From CAZKWG01 sp964615375 (lineage in GTDB: Bacteria; Myxococcota_A; UBA796; CAZKWG01), in the NCBI GenBank assembly GCA_964615375.1, contig CAZTOW010000080.1:1-30126 (forward strand): a stretch of DNA of 30,126 nt. The letters are read 5' to 3'. Both the position numbers and the translations under genes were made by a program. Numbering within the stretch: the first letter of the stretch is position 1; every line of letters starts with the position of its first letter. Positions 1 to 7,790 of this stretch are shown here, one piece after another. The notes below the pieces were generated by a model that was given only the letters and a program-made list of their open reading frames with translations, made no database searches and was not told the DNA's origin.

Positions 1-51
1 GGTGGATGAGCGCCGGGTTCTCTCAACCTATGCGTCTACGTACATTCTGGG

Positions 52-273
52 CTAGTAGTAGATGATGTAGCGATAGTAGGTGTAGATCACGCGCTCGTGG
101 GACGCCGCGTTCTGCTCCACGGCCTTCTTGCCGATCAGCTCCGCCTTGGGCGCCGACACGGAGATCCGTTCGCCGTCCCCGAGATCGTGCTGGGGGGTGG
201 CCTCCGCGCTGCCGAGGGCGGCCACGCCGGCCAGGGTGGCGAGGTAGCGGACGTAGGGGTGGCTCTTCTGCAT
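52..273 (-). CDS. Small exported protein with tyrosine-rich C-terminus
   Basis: A 73-residue protein of unknown function. The ATG at 273 is preceded by a GGAG ribosome site seven bases upstream. A longer frame runs upstream to about 618, but it lies antisense to the lipoprotein gene and has no such signal. The N-terminus (MQKSHPYVRYLATLAGVAALGSAEA) has a basic start, a short hydrophobic core and small residues around an Ala-x-Ala-like site, so Sec export is plausible (inference). The middle is mixed charged. The last eleven residues hold seven tyrosines with isoleucines (IYTYYRYIIYY), which is extreme for so short a protein. It is divergent from the lipoprotein gene at 422. I do not recognise a family. 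The codon use and signal peptide make it more likely a real gene than a chance frame. Confidence 0.6.
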   Translation of the reverse strand: MQKSHPYVRYLATLAGVAALGSAEATPQHDLGDGERISVSAPKAELIGKKAVEQNAASHERVIYTYYRYIIYY

Positions 274-421
274 GGCGTTCTCCGGAGCGACGCGCCTCAC
301 CGCGAGGCGTCGTCTTCGCTCGAGACCCAGGCAAGGGGCGCGGGCGCGGGCGGTTACAGGCCCCTTCGAATTTTCTGGGAGACGCTCCTCCGGTAGTCTG
401 ATGGCGTCTTGGAGGTGATCG
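274..421. promoter_or_regulatory. Divergent intergenic region with a hairpin
   Basis: This 148-bp gap separates two divergent gene starts and must hold both promoters, though I see no convincing sigma70 boxes. An inverted repeat with arms 288-298 and 304-312 (CGACGC-G-CCTC against GAGGCGTCG, one bulged base) lies just upstream of the leftward gene. A short AT-rich patch, TTCGAATTTTCT, is at 365-376. The rightward gene has a strong Shine-Dalgarno (GGAGG, 411-415). The hairpin may be an operator or a leader structure. Confidence 0.3.
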
Positions 422-3094
422 GTGAAGCTCGGTCTACGTTGCTCGGTGGTGACCACGCTGCTCGCCTGCGGGCGGGGCGAGGGCGCCCACAGCGGGGGCT
501 CGGGGTCGCTCACCGACGCCACCTGCCCCGACGGGCAGCTCCTCGACGGCGAGCGCTGCGTCCCCGCCGACTGCGGCCAGGGCACCTGGGGCGCGCTCGA
601 GCTCGACGCGCCGGCCATCTACGTGGACGCCGCGGCGGAGGACGGCGGCGACGGGTCCATCGACGCGCCGCTCACGCGGGTGGACGAGGCGCTGGAGCTG
701 GCGGAGGACGAGGAGGTGGCGCGCGTGCTCCTGGCCGCGGGCGTCTACGACGGGCCGCTCACCCTGAAGTCCAGCCTGGACGGGCTCACGATCGCCGGGC
801 GTTGCGCCGCGCTGGTGAACCTGGCCGGAGACGGGGAGTCGCCGACGCTGCTCCTGGAGCCGGGTCGGGGCGAGCCCGGCGCGGGGCTGGCGCTCGAGGG
901 GGTGACGGTCACGGGCGGGTACTACGGGGTCGTGGTGACCGAGGGGAGCCTGAGCCTGGAGAGCGTGGTCCTCTCGGACAACACCGTGGTCGGGCTGGAG
1001 ATGGAGGGCGAGCTCAGCCTGGTGAGCGTTCATGAGGTGCAGGTCCTGAGGACCGCGGTGGGCGAGGGGCGCATGGCGAGCAGCAGCGCGGGCGTGCTGG
1101 TCGCCTCGGGTGCCCGGCTCGAGGGCGCTGGGCTCGAGCTGGAGGGCAACGGGCGCGTCGGGCTCCTCGTGGACGGCGAAGGGTCAGCGGTGGAACTCGA
1201 GGATCTGATCGTCACGGCGACGGAGCCGCTCGACAGCGGCGCATACGGCCTCGGCGTCTACGCGCAGCAGGGCGCCGCGCTCACGCTCCTCCGGGCGAGC
1301 GTGGACCTGAACACGTCGGTGGGCGTCGGGATTGTCGCTGCGAGCGCCGATCTGGCGGAGCTGACGGTCACCTCGACGAGCTCCGACGGGGACGGCGCCC
1401 TGGGGCGCGGCGTCTCGGCCGAGAGCGGCGCGGTGGTCGCGATCCGCGCGAGCGCCATCCAGGACAACCAGGAGTACGGCCTCTACGCGAGCGGCGAGGG
1501 CACGCAGGTGACCCTCATCGACGCCACGGTCGCGGGCACCGCCCCCTCGGGCGCGGGCGAGCACGGTGAGGGCGCCCGCGTGCAGGACGGCGCGAAGCTG
1601 GTCGTAAGCGGGAGTGTCTTCGCAGACAACGCCACGAACGGCGTGATCGTCAACGGCGAGGGCTCGGAGCTCTCGCTCACGCGGAGCGAGGTCCGCGAGA
1701 CGGCCTGCAGCGACGCGATCGGGGAGGGGATCGGCGTCCTGATCGGAGGGGGAGCGGCGGTCGAGATCCAGGACAGCAGCCTGGTCGAGAACTGTGGAGA
1801 CGGGCTCGGCGTCACGGACCTGGGCTCCACCGCCACGGCGAGCGGCACAGAGCTCTCGCGGAACTGGGCAGCTTCATCCACGGTGGACGCCTCGGGGGCG
1901 CATGCGGTGGACGGGGCGAGCCTGACGCTGATCGACTGTGAGCTCTCGGAGAACCGTGGCTTCGGCGTCAGCGCGAGCGGCGCGGGGACGCTGGTCGCGC
2001 TGGACGCGAGCCTCATCCGGGACACCCGAGCGCGCGAGGACGGCGGCGGTGGCGGGGGGGTCGGGGTGCTCGACGGCGCCAGCCTCGTCGTCACCGACAG
2101 CCGCGTGCAGGGCAGCCAGAACCTGGGGATCTGGGTCAGCGGGGTAGGCAGCGCGGCGGATCTGGACGGCGTGGAGATCGTGGACGTCGCGCGCGACGGA
2201 GATGTCCTGGCCCTGGGTGTGCAGGCCGACGAGGGGGCGCGCCTCTCGATGCGCAGCTCCACGGTGCAGGGCGTCGAGGGGATAGGGGTCGGTGTGGCGG
2301 GATCGGGGACGCGCGCGACGCTGGAGGATCTGAGGGTGCTGGACATCCGCGCCTCCCCCAAGCTCGTGGTGGGGGTCGGCGTGGTGGCGCAGCTCGACGC
2401 CAGCCTGGTCGCGGGCGGGCTCGAGGTCCGAGGCGTGGAGGGTCCGGCGCTCTACGTGCTCGCGGCCAGCCTGAGCTGCGGGGGCTGCGCGCTCACCGAG
2501 GCCGAGGTGGCGGGGGCCGTGGTGATGAACGGGGGGGAGCTCACCCTGCGCGCCACCACCATCGAGGACACGGGGCTGGGGACCTTCGGCACGGGCTACG
2601 GCGTGCTCGCCTTCCCGGGCGGCTTCGTCGCGCCTACGCTCCTGCTCGATCAGGTCGCCGTGCGCGGCAGCGGGCTCACGTCGGTCTTCCTCAAGGGGTA
2701 TGGTTCCTACCAGATCCTCGACTCCGACCTGGAGGGGGGGACCGCGCTGGACTGGCCAGACATCTGGCCCGTGGGGAACGCCATCTTCGCCACGGAGCGC
2801 GTCCGCGCCTGGGACGGCGAGAACGGGCTGCTGGTGGAGGGCTGCACGCTCCACGACAGCGAGGGAGGGGCGGTCTTCCTGGACGGGGCCTCGGCGACCC
2901 TCCTGGACAACACCTGGTCGAACAACACGCTGGACCTCATCCAGCAGCGCTGCGATGGGCTCGACGCCCCCGAGGGCGCAGACGAGGTCCCCGACCGCCA
3001 GGTCTGCCCCGAGACCGAGGGGAGCACACGACGGGTCGAGACAGCGGACTTCTACCTGTTCTTCCCCGACGACGCCTTTGACTTCGAGGATTGA
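422..3094 (+). CDS. Right-handed parallel beta-helix lipoprotein, 890 aa
   Basis: Predicted outer-surface lipoprotein. The GTG start is fixed by GGAGG at 411-415 with six-base spacing; an in-frame ATG at 401 is followed at once by a stop. The N-terminus carries a lipobox, Leu-Leu-Ala-Cys16. A module with Cys35, Cys46 and Cys51 follows (CPDGQLLDGERC...DCGQGTWG), then a segment typical of beta-helix proteins (IYVDAAAEDGGDGSIDAPLT). The rest is a long run of 20-30 residue coils of the type S-x-V-x-D-N-x-x-x-G-x-x-V, consistent with a right-handed beta-helix (pectate-lyase-like fold). A CxxCALT motif lies near residue 690. The C-terminus ends FDFED. I see no carbohydrate-active catalytic triad, so a structural or adhesive role is more likely than a lyase. 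It is a close paralogue of the broken gene at 7791-9970. Confidence 0.85.
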   Translation: MKLGLRCSVVTTLLACGRGEGAHSGGSGSLTDATCPDGQLLDGERCVPADCGQGTWGALELDAPAIYVDAAAEDGGDGSIDAPLTRVDEALELAEDEEVARVLLAAGVYDGPLTLKSSLDGLTIAGRCAALVNLAGDGESPTLLLEPGRGEPGAGLALEGVTVTGGYYGVVVTEGSLSLESVVLSDNTVVGLEMEGELSLVSVHEVQVLRTAVGEGRMASSSAGVLVASGARLEGAGLELEGNGRVGLLVDGEGSAVELEDLIVTATEPLDSGAYGLGVYAQQGAALTLLRASVDLNTSVGVGIVAASADLAELTVTSTSSDGDGALGRGVSAESGAVVAIRASAIQDNQEYGLYASGEGTQVTLIDATVAGTAPSGAGEHGEGARVQDGAKLVVSGSVFADNATNGVIVNGEGSELSLTRSEVRETACSDAIGEGIGVLIGGGAAVEIQDSSLVENCGDGLGVTDLGSTATASGTELSRNWAASSTVDASGAHAVDGASLTLIDCELSENRGFGVSASGAGTLVALDASLIRDTRAREDGGGGGGVGVLDGASLVVTDSRVQGSQNLGIWVSGVGSAADLDGVEIVDVARDGDVLALGVQADEGARLSMRSSTVQGVEGIGVGVAGSGTRATLEDLRVLDIRASPKLVVGVGVVAQLDASLVAGGLEVRGVEGPALYVLAASLSCGGCALTEAEVAGAVVMNGGELTLRATTIEDTGLGTFGTGYGVLAFPGGFVAPTLLLDQVAVRGSGLTSVFLKGYGSYQILDSDLEGGTALDWPDIWPVGNAIFATERVRAWDGENGLLVEGCTLHDSEGGAVFLDGASATLLDNTWSNNTLDLIQQRCDGLDAPEGADEVPDRQVCPETEGSTRRVETADFYLFFPDDAFDFED

Positions 3095-3106
3095 GCCCTG
3101 CAGGAG

Positions 3107-3120
3107 CCCTGGGGCCAGGG
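3107..3120 (+). terminator. Weak hairpin after lipoprotein gene
   Basis: A perfect 6-bp stem (CCCTGG, GG loop, CCAGGG) sits 12 bases after the lipoprotein stop. It has no U-tract, and the next start is only about 30 bases away. It may attenuate transcription between the lipoprotein and kinase genes rather than end it. Confidence 0.25.
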
Positions 3121-3151
3121 GCCTCGTGCGCGCGTGTTACACCGGCAGGCG

Positions 3152-6100
3152 ATGTCCGCGCTCCATCTGGGCCCCTTCAGCCTCCACGTCCGATTCTCCG
3201 CAGGCGCGACCGGCGAGGTCTGGTTCGGGCGGCACGAGGCGCAGGGGGTGGCCGTCGCCGTGAAGGTCGTGGGGGCGGCCTGGGCGCGGGAGCCCCGCTA
3301 TCTCCGCGCGTTCCGCAACGAGGTCCGCCAGGTCGCGCGGCTCTCGCATGCGCACGTCGTGACGGTGCTGGACCATGGCGAGGTGCCGTCTCTCCCCGGC
3401 CCCAGCATGCTGGCGCCGGGCAGCCCCTACCTGGTGATGGAGCACGCCCCTGGCGGCTCGCTGCGTCAGCATCTGGAGCGCCTCGACTGGCCGCGGGCCC
3501 GCGCCCTGCTTCAGGTGCTGCTGGAGACCCTCTCCCATGTCCACGCCCGCGGCGTGCTGCACCGCGATCTGAAGCCGGAGAACGTGCTGATCTCCGACGT
3601 CGGGGATCTTGCGCGCGGGCTGCGGCTCAGCGACTTCGGGCTGGCGCCTCCGGTGGACGCCGGGGACGCAGACGAGGGCGCGGCGGGCGGCACCCCCTGG
3701 TACATGGCGCCCGAGCAGATCGAGGGGAGAGCGGAGCGCCAGGGCCCCTGGACCGATCTCTACGCCCTGGGCGCGCTGGGCTGGGAGCTGTTGACCGGGA
3801 CGCCCCCGTACGCCTGTCGCACCGCCCGCGAGAGCTGCGCCGCGGCGCTCAGCGCCCCGCTCCCGCTGTTTCGAGCCCGCTTCCCCGCGCCCGAGGGCGT
3901 GGAGCGCTGGCTTCAGGCCCTGCTCTCTCGCGATCCGCGCCAGCGCCCGAGGCTCGCCGCGGACGCGCTCCATGGGCTCACGCAGCTCGGGTGGTCGGGC
4001 CCGGTCGAGCTCCCCCTCCCTTGGAGCCCTCCCGGCGCGCCCCGCCCCCTCCACACCACGTATGCGGGGAGCTTCCTCCACGAGGAGCCGGAGCCCGCCC
4101 CGCCGCTGGCGCTGGGCCCCCCGCCGCTGGCCGCGCGCTGGCAGGAGGAGCCGAGTCCCGAGCTCCCGCGGGTGGTGGGCGCCGGGCTCTCGCTGGCCCC
4201 GCTCCGCTCCCCCGCGCTGGTGGGTCGCCGGTCGGAGCGGGATCTCCTGTGGGCGACGCTCCACGAGGTGGCGCGATCGCGCGCACCCCGCGTGCTCCTG
4301 CTCCGCGGGCCGCAGGGCCTCGGCAAGTCCAGCCTGGGGGTCTGGCTGTGCGAGCATGCCGTGGAGCGCGGGGCGGCGAACGCGCTCGCGCTGAGCCTCA
4401 CGCCGGAGCTCGCCCTGGGCGAGACGCTGGCTTCGAGGTCGAGAGAAAAACTAGGAATTTTTCTAGATTATCTGCCCACGCCCCTGCCCTCGGCGACGCC
4501 TCGCGAGCGCCTGGTGGCGACCCTGGCCCTCCTGCGCGCGGCGAGCGTGGACCGACCGCTCGTGCTGCTGCTGGACGATCTCGCCCAGTGCGCGGACGCG
4601 GTGGCGCTGGTGGAGCACCTTCGCGACCCGGCGGCCGAGGGGGAGGGGCTGCCGTTGCTGCTGATCGGCACCCTGGATGAGGCGCGGGCCGCGGAGCAGC
4701 CCCGGCGCGCGGCGGCCCTGGGGGGGGCCGGCGAGGGCGCTCGGCAGGAGACGCTGGACCTGGGGGCCTTGCCCGAGGACGAGCTGCTCGCGCTGGCTCA
4801 CGGCGGGCTCGGCGTGGAGCCAGGGCTGGCGCGTCAGGTGGCGAGACGCTCAGGCGGGAGCCCGCTCTTCGCCACTCAGCTCGTGCGCGCCTGGATCCGC
4901 GCGGGCCTGCTGGAGGCTGGACGGGAGGGCTTCCGGCTGCGCGACGGGGCCAGCGCCGCGCTGCCCGACGACCTTCACGCCCTGTGGCGAGGGCGGGTGG
5001 AGGAGGCGCTGGGGGCGCCGCCGGGGGAGGTGCCCTGGCTGGTTCAGGGCGCGGCCCTCGGGCGCGTCGTAGAGGAGGCGCTCTGGGAGCGGGCCTGCGC
5101 GGCGGGGGGCTGGCCGGCGGAGCGCGCCGGCGTGGAGGCCCTCCTTCGTGCGGGCCTGCTTCGGGCGTTGGACTGCGGTTGGGCGTTCACGCACGAGCTC
5201 CTGCGCGAGAGCGTCGCCCGGGACGCCCGGGAGCGCGGACGCTGGGCGGAGGCGAACCAGGCGGCGGCCTCGGCGCTCTCGGAGCTGGGGGACGTCGGCC
5301 GGCTGGGGGCCGCCCTCCTGGAGGCCGGAGAGGCCGAGGCCGCGCTGGCGCCGCTGCTGGCCGGTCTGGTGGGGCGTATAGATCGCTCGGACTGGAGCGC
5401 CGCGCAGGACGAGCTGGAGCGCGTGGAGCGGGCCGCGGCTCCCCTGGGCCCGGAGGACCCTCGACGCGGGGAGGTGGCGCTCGCGCGGATCCGCCTGCAC
5501 CTGGAGCGGGGCGAGGCGCAGGAGGCGGACGCGCTGGCGGGTCGGGTGGCGGAGGAGTCCCGGAGGCGGGGCTGGGGGCTCGCCCGGATCCGGGCGCTAC
5601 GCTACCGCGGGATGGCGCGTCGGAAGCTGGGAGACACCCAGCAGGCGGAGGCGCTGCTGTTGCAGGCCGAGGCGCTCTCGGAGCGCGCGGGGCTCACGGA
5701 CGAGCTCGCGCGGGCGCGGCTGCACCTGGGGACCCTGCTGCGCCTGGTGGCGGACGCTCCGGGGGCGCTGCAGGCGCTGGAGCAGGCTGTCGCGGGTTTC
5801 GAGGCCCTGGGGGATCGCTTCGGGCTGGCCGACGCGCTCTCCGAGCTGTGCAACGTCCACCTCACGCTGCGCGGGGACGCCGCCGCCGCCGAGGCCGCGC
5901 TGCATGCGGCGCGGGGCCACTACGAGGCCATCGGGCGCACCTCGGGCCTCGCCTTCTGCCAGACCTCGCTCGGCGAGATCCTGCGGGGTCGAGGGGAGCT
6001 GGAGGCCGCCGCGAGGGCCTGGGAGGAGGCGCTCGCCTGCTTCGAGCGCCTGGGCAGCGCGAACGCGGGCTACCTGCACATCAACCTGGGTCTGCTCGCC

Positions 6101-6424
6101 CTCGAGCGCGGGCAGACCGACGAGCTGGCGCGCCGGGCGGTCCTCGCCCGCAAGCGCGCGCGGGGGAGCCGCGAGATCCTCGCCTACGCCGCCGCGCTGG
6201 ATCTGGCGCTCGCCGGGCTGCGCGGGGAGCAGGTGGGCTTCGACGCCGCGCTCGTGGAGCTGGAGGTGCTGCTCGCCGATTCCGGGCTGGTGGCTTCCGA
6301 TCTGCTGCTCTGCGCGGAGCGCGCCGCCCGGGAGGCGCGGGCCCGGGGGATGCGGGGGGCCGAGCGGGCCGAGGGGCTCGCCCTTGCGCAGCGGCAGGCG
6401 CTCGCCGGCTTGCGCGCGGGCTGA
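3152..6424 (+). CDS. Ser/Thr protein kinase fused to AAA/STAND ATPase and TPRs
   Basis: A cytoplasmic signalling fusion of 1090 aa from the ATG at 3152; a GTG at 3134 would add six residues, and both starts have weak ribosome sites. Residues 1-270 are an active-looking kinase: VAVK with Lys38, HRDLKPEN at 137-144, DFG at 161-163 and APE at 186-188. A proline-rich linker leads to an ATPase of the type seen in multidomain bacterial kinases: VGRRSE entry motif, Walker A GPQGLGKSS at 386-394 and Walker B PLVLLLDDL near 470. From about residue 700 to the end there are tetratricopeptide repeats. This layout is common in myxobacteria (PknK-like). The gene lies among beta-helix lipoprotein genes on the same strand, so it may control the envelope program or be controlled with it. 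Codons 4442-4471 are abnormally AT-rich, described separately. Confidence 0.93.
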   Translation: MSALHLGPFSLHVRFSAGATGEVWFGRHEAQGVAVAVKVVGAAWAREPRYLRAFRNEVRQVARLSHAHVVTVLDHGEVPSLPGPSMLAPGSPYLVMEHAPGGSLRQHLERLDWPRARALLQVLLETLSHVHARGVLHRDLKPENVLISDVGDLARGLRLSDFGLAPPVDAGDADEGAAGGTPWYMAPEQIEGRAERQGPWTDLYALGALGWELLTGTPPYACRTARESCAAALSAPLPLFRARFPAPEGVERWLQALLSRDPRQRPRLAADALHGLTQLGWSGPVELPLPWSPPGAPRPLHTTYAGSFLHEEPEPAPPLALGPPPLAARWQEEPSPELPRVVGAGLSLAPLRSPALVGRRSERDLLWATLHEVARSRAPRVLLLRGPQGLGKSSLGVWLCEHAVERGAANALALSLTPELALGETLASRSREKLGIFLDYLPTPLPSATPRERLVATLALLRAASVDRPLVLLLDDLAQCADAVALVEHLRDPAAEGEGLPLLLIGTLDEARAAEQPRRAAALGGAGEGARQETLDLGALPEDELLALAHGGLGVEPGLARQVARRSGGSPLFATQLVRAWIRAGLLEAGREGFRLRDGASAALPDDLHALWRGRVEEALGAPPGEVPWLVQGAALGRVVEEALWERACAAGGWPAERAGVEALLRAGLLRALDCGWAFTHELLRESVARDARERGRWAEANQAAASALSELGDVGRLGAALLEAGEAEAALAPLLAGLVGRIDRSDWSAAQDELERVERAAAPLGPEDPRRGEVALARIRLHLERGEAQEADALAGRVAEESRRRGWGLARIRALRYRGMARRKLGDTQQAEALLLQAEALSERAGLTDELARARLHLGTLLRLVADAPGALQALEQAVAGFEALGDRFGLADALSELCNVHLTLRGDAAAAEAALHAARGHYEAIGRTSGLAFCQTSLGEILRGRGELEAAARAWEEALACFERLGSANAGYLHINLGLLALERGQTDELARRAVLARKRARGSREILAYAAALDLALAGLRGEQVGFDAALVELEVLLADSGLVASDLLLCAERAAREARARGMRGAERAEGLALAQRQALAGLRAG
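4442..4471 (+). repeat. AT-rich rare-codon island with perfect inverted repeat
   Basis: Ten consecutive codons of the kinase gene (AGA GAA AAA CTA GGA ATT TTT CTA, then GAT TAT) are AT-rich in a gene where almost every codon ends in G or C. They encode REKLGIFLDY in the ATPase domain. The patch holds a perfect 7-bp inverted repeat: AGAAAAA at 4444-4450 and TTTTTCT at 4458-4464, around CTAGGAA. Confidence 0.75.
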
Positions 6425-6457
6425 AGGACGCGGGGCGGTGTAATCGGACGAGGCGGA

Positions 6458-6477
6458 CCCCCTTGCCTGGATGTGCG
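6458..6477 (+). promoter_or_regulatory. Shared upstream motif, copy A
   Basis: CCCCCTTG (6458-6465) followed three bases later by GGATGTGCG (6469-6477), 55 bp upstream of the beta-helix gene at 6533. The same two blocks occur at 11498-11519, upstream of another exported-protein gene. It could be a promoter or activator site; no known sigma consensus fits cleanly. Confidence 0.35.
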
Positions 6478-6532
6478 CCGTCGGAATTCCGCGGCCGTGC
6501 CATGGTAGGCTCGAGCACCACTGGAGACCGCG

Positions 6533-7780
6533 ATGATCCGAGGAAGGCACTTCTTGCCGCTGGCGTTGTCCCTGTGGGGTTGTGAGGGCGACAAGCTGGG
6601 CGAGACCGGGGACGAGCTCCCCGTCTCCCCCTGTGCGGACGGGTCCTGGGGCGATCTCGACAGCCCGACCACCGCCGTCCAGGTGCGCGCGGACGGGGAC
6701 GACAGCGGGGACGGCAGCCTGGACGCGCCGGTGGCCAGCCTGGACGCGGCGTTGGCGCTGACCCGGGCGCGAAGCGAGGATCGGACCATCTTCGTGGGCC
6801 CTGGGACGTACACGGTGAGCGATCTCACCCTGGAGAGCGCGCCAGCCGCGGGAGGCTCGGACGACGGGCTGGTCATCGACGCCTGCTCGGGTGAGGTCAC
6901 GCTGGAGGCGGGGGATCCGGACGCCCCGGTGATCCGGGTCAGCGGGGCGCAGGACGTCTCGCTGGCGCACCTCACCCTGAGCGGGGGGACGCGGAGCCTC
7001 CTTGTGTGGAAGGGCGCGAAGGCCCGCGTGTCCAGCGTCCTGGTCAAGGGAGGCGTGATCGCCGGCGTCGTGATCGGCGGGCACGACACGCTGGTGGACA
7101 TGACGGATCTGAACATCCAGGACAGCGAAGGCGACGGGGACGGGCTCGGCGGCTTCGGGCTCGGGATCTCCGGGGCGACCGTGCGCTGGTCGAGGGGTGG
7201 GGTCAGCAAGGCGCGCGTCGCGGGCGTCTTCATCGACAGCGACGCGCGGGACGGCGGCGTGACGCTGGAGGATCTGGACGTGAGCGGCGTCTCCGCGGAC
7301 TCGGACGGCGCCTATGGTCGCGGGATCCAGGCCCAGGACGCCGCCAGCCTCACGATGAGCGGCTGCACGGTGAGCGACACCCAGGACGCGGGCGTCTTCG
7401 TGCTCCAGGCGACCAGCCTCGTCCTGGAGGGTGTGACCGTGGACACGGTGAGCGCTGGCCTGGTCCCGGACTCCGAGGAGAGCTCGGGCGATGGCGTCGT
7501 GATCACCAGCCTGGACGACTCCGGGGACGTCCTGGATCCTGATGGCTTCTCGGCCACGCTCACGGACACGACGGTCTCCGGGGTCGCGCGGGCCGCCGTG
7601 CTCCTGGAGGGCGTCACCGCCACGGCGGACGGGAGCGCGCTGTCGGGCGGCACGAACGGGCTGGTCGTGCAGGGCGACGCCGCGCTGACCGGAGGCGACG
7701 CGGAGGACGCGGAGGACCTCAACGCGAGCCCGCTCGGCCTCAACCGCGTCCTCCTGGAGGGGACGGACCTGACCCCCTGA
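6533..7780 (+). CDS. Beta-helix lipoprotein, 415 aa
   Basis: A shorter member of the beta-helix lipoprotein set. The ATG at 6533 has GGAG at 6523-6526 with six-base spacing. The signal peptide MIRGRHFLPLALSLWGC ends in a lipobox-like Leu-Trp-Gly-Cys17. A reduced Cys module (SPCADGSWGDLDS) follows, then a beta-helix entry segment (VQVRADGDDSGDGSLDAPVASLDAAL), then coils through to the C-terminus. It lacks the CxxCA(L/I)T motif and the FDF tail of its neighbours. The next gene starts ten bases after its stop, so the two are probably one transcript. A ligand or catalytic role cannot be read from the sequence; surface display is inferred. Confidence 0.85.
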   Translation: MIRGRHFLPLALSLWGCEGDKLGETGDELPVSPCADGSWGDLDSPTTAVQVRADGDDSGDGSLDAPVASLDAALALTRARSEDRTIFVGPGTYTVSDLTLESAPAAGGSDDGLVIDACSGEVTLEAGDPDAPVIRVSGAQDVSLAHLTLSGGTRSLLVWKGAKARVSSVLVKGGVIAGVVIGGHDTLVDMTDLNIQDSEGDGDGLGGFGLGISGATVRWSRGGVSKARVAGVFIDSDARDGGVTLEDLDVSGVSADSDGAYGRGIQAQDAASLTMSGCTVSDTQDAGVFVLQATSLVLEGVTVDTVSAGLVPDSEESSGDGVVITSLDDSGDVLDPDGFSATLTDTTVSGVARAAVLLEGVTATADGSALSGGTNGLVVQGDAALTGGDAEDAEDLNASPLGLNRVLLEGTDLTP

Positions 7781-7790
7781 AGGGAGGAGC

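Noticed and set aside
6483..6492. CGGAATTCCG palindrome as an operator
   Set aside because: Only ten bases, no second copy, and no adjacent regulator gene.
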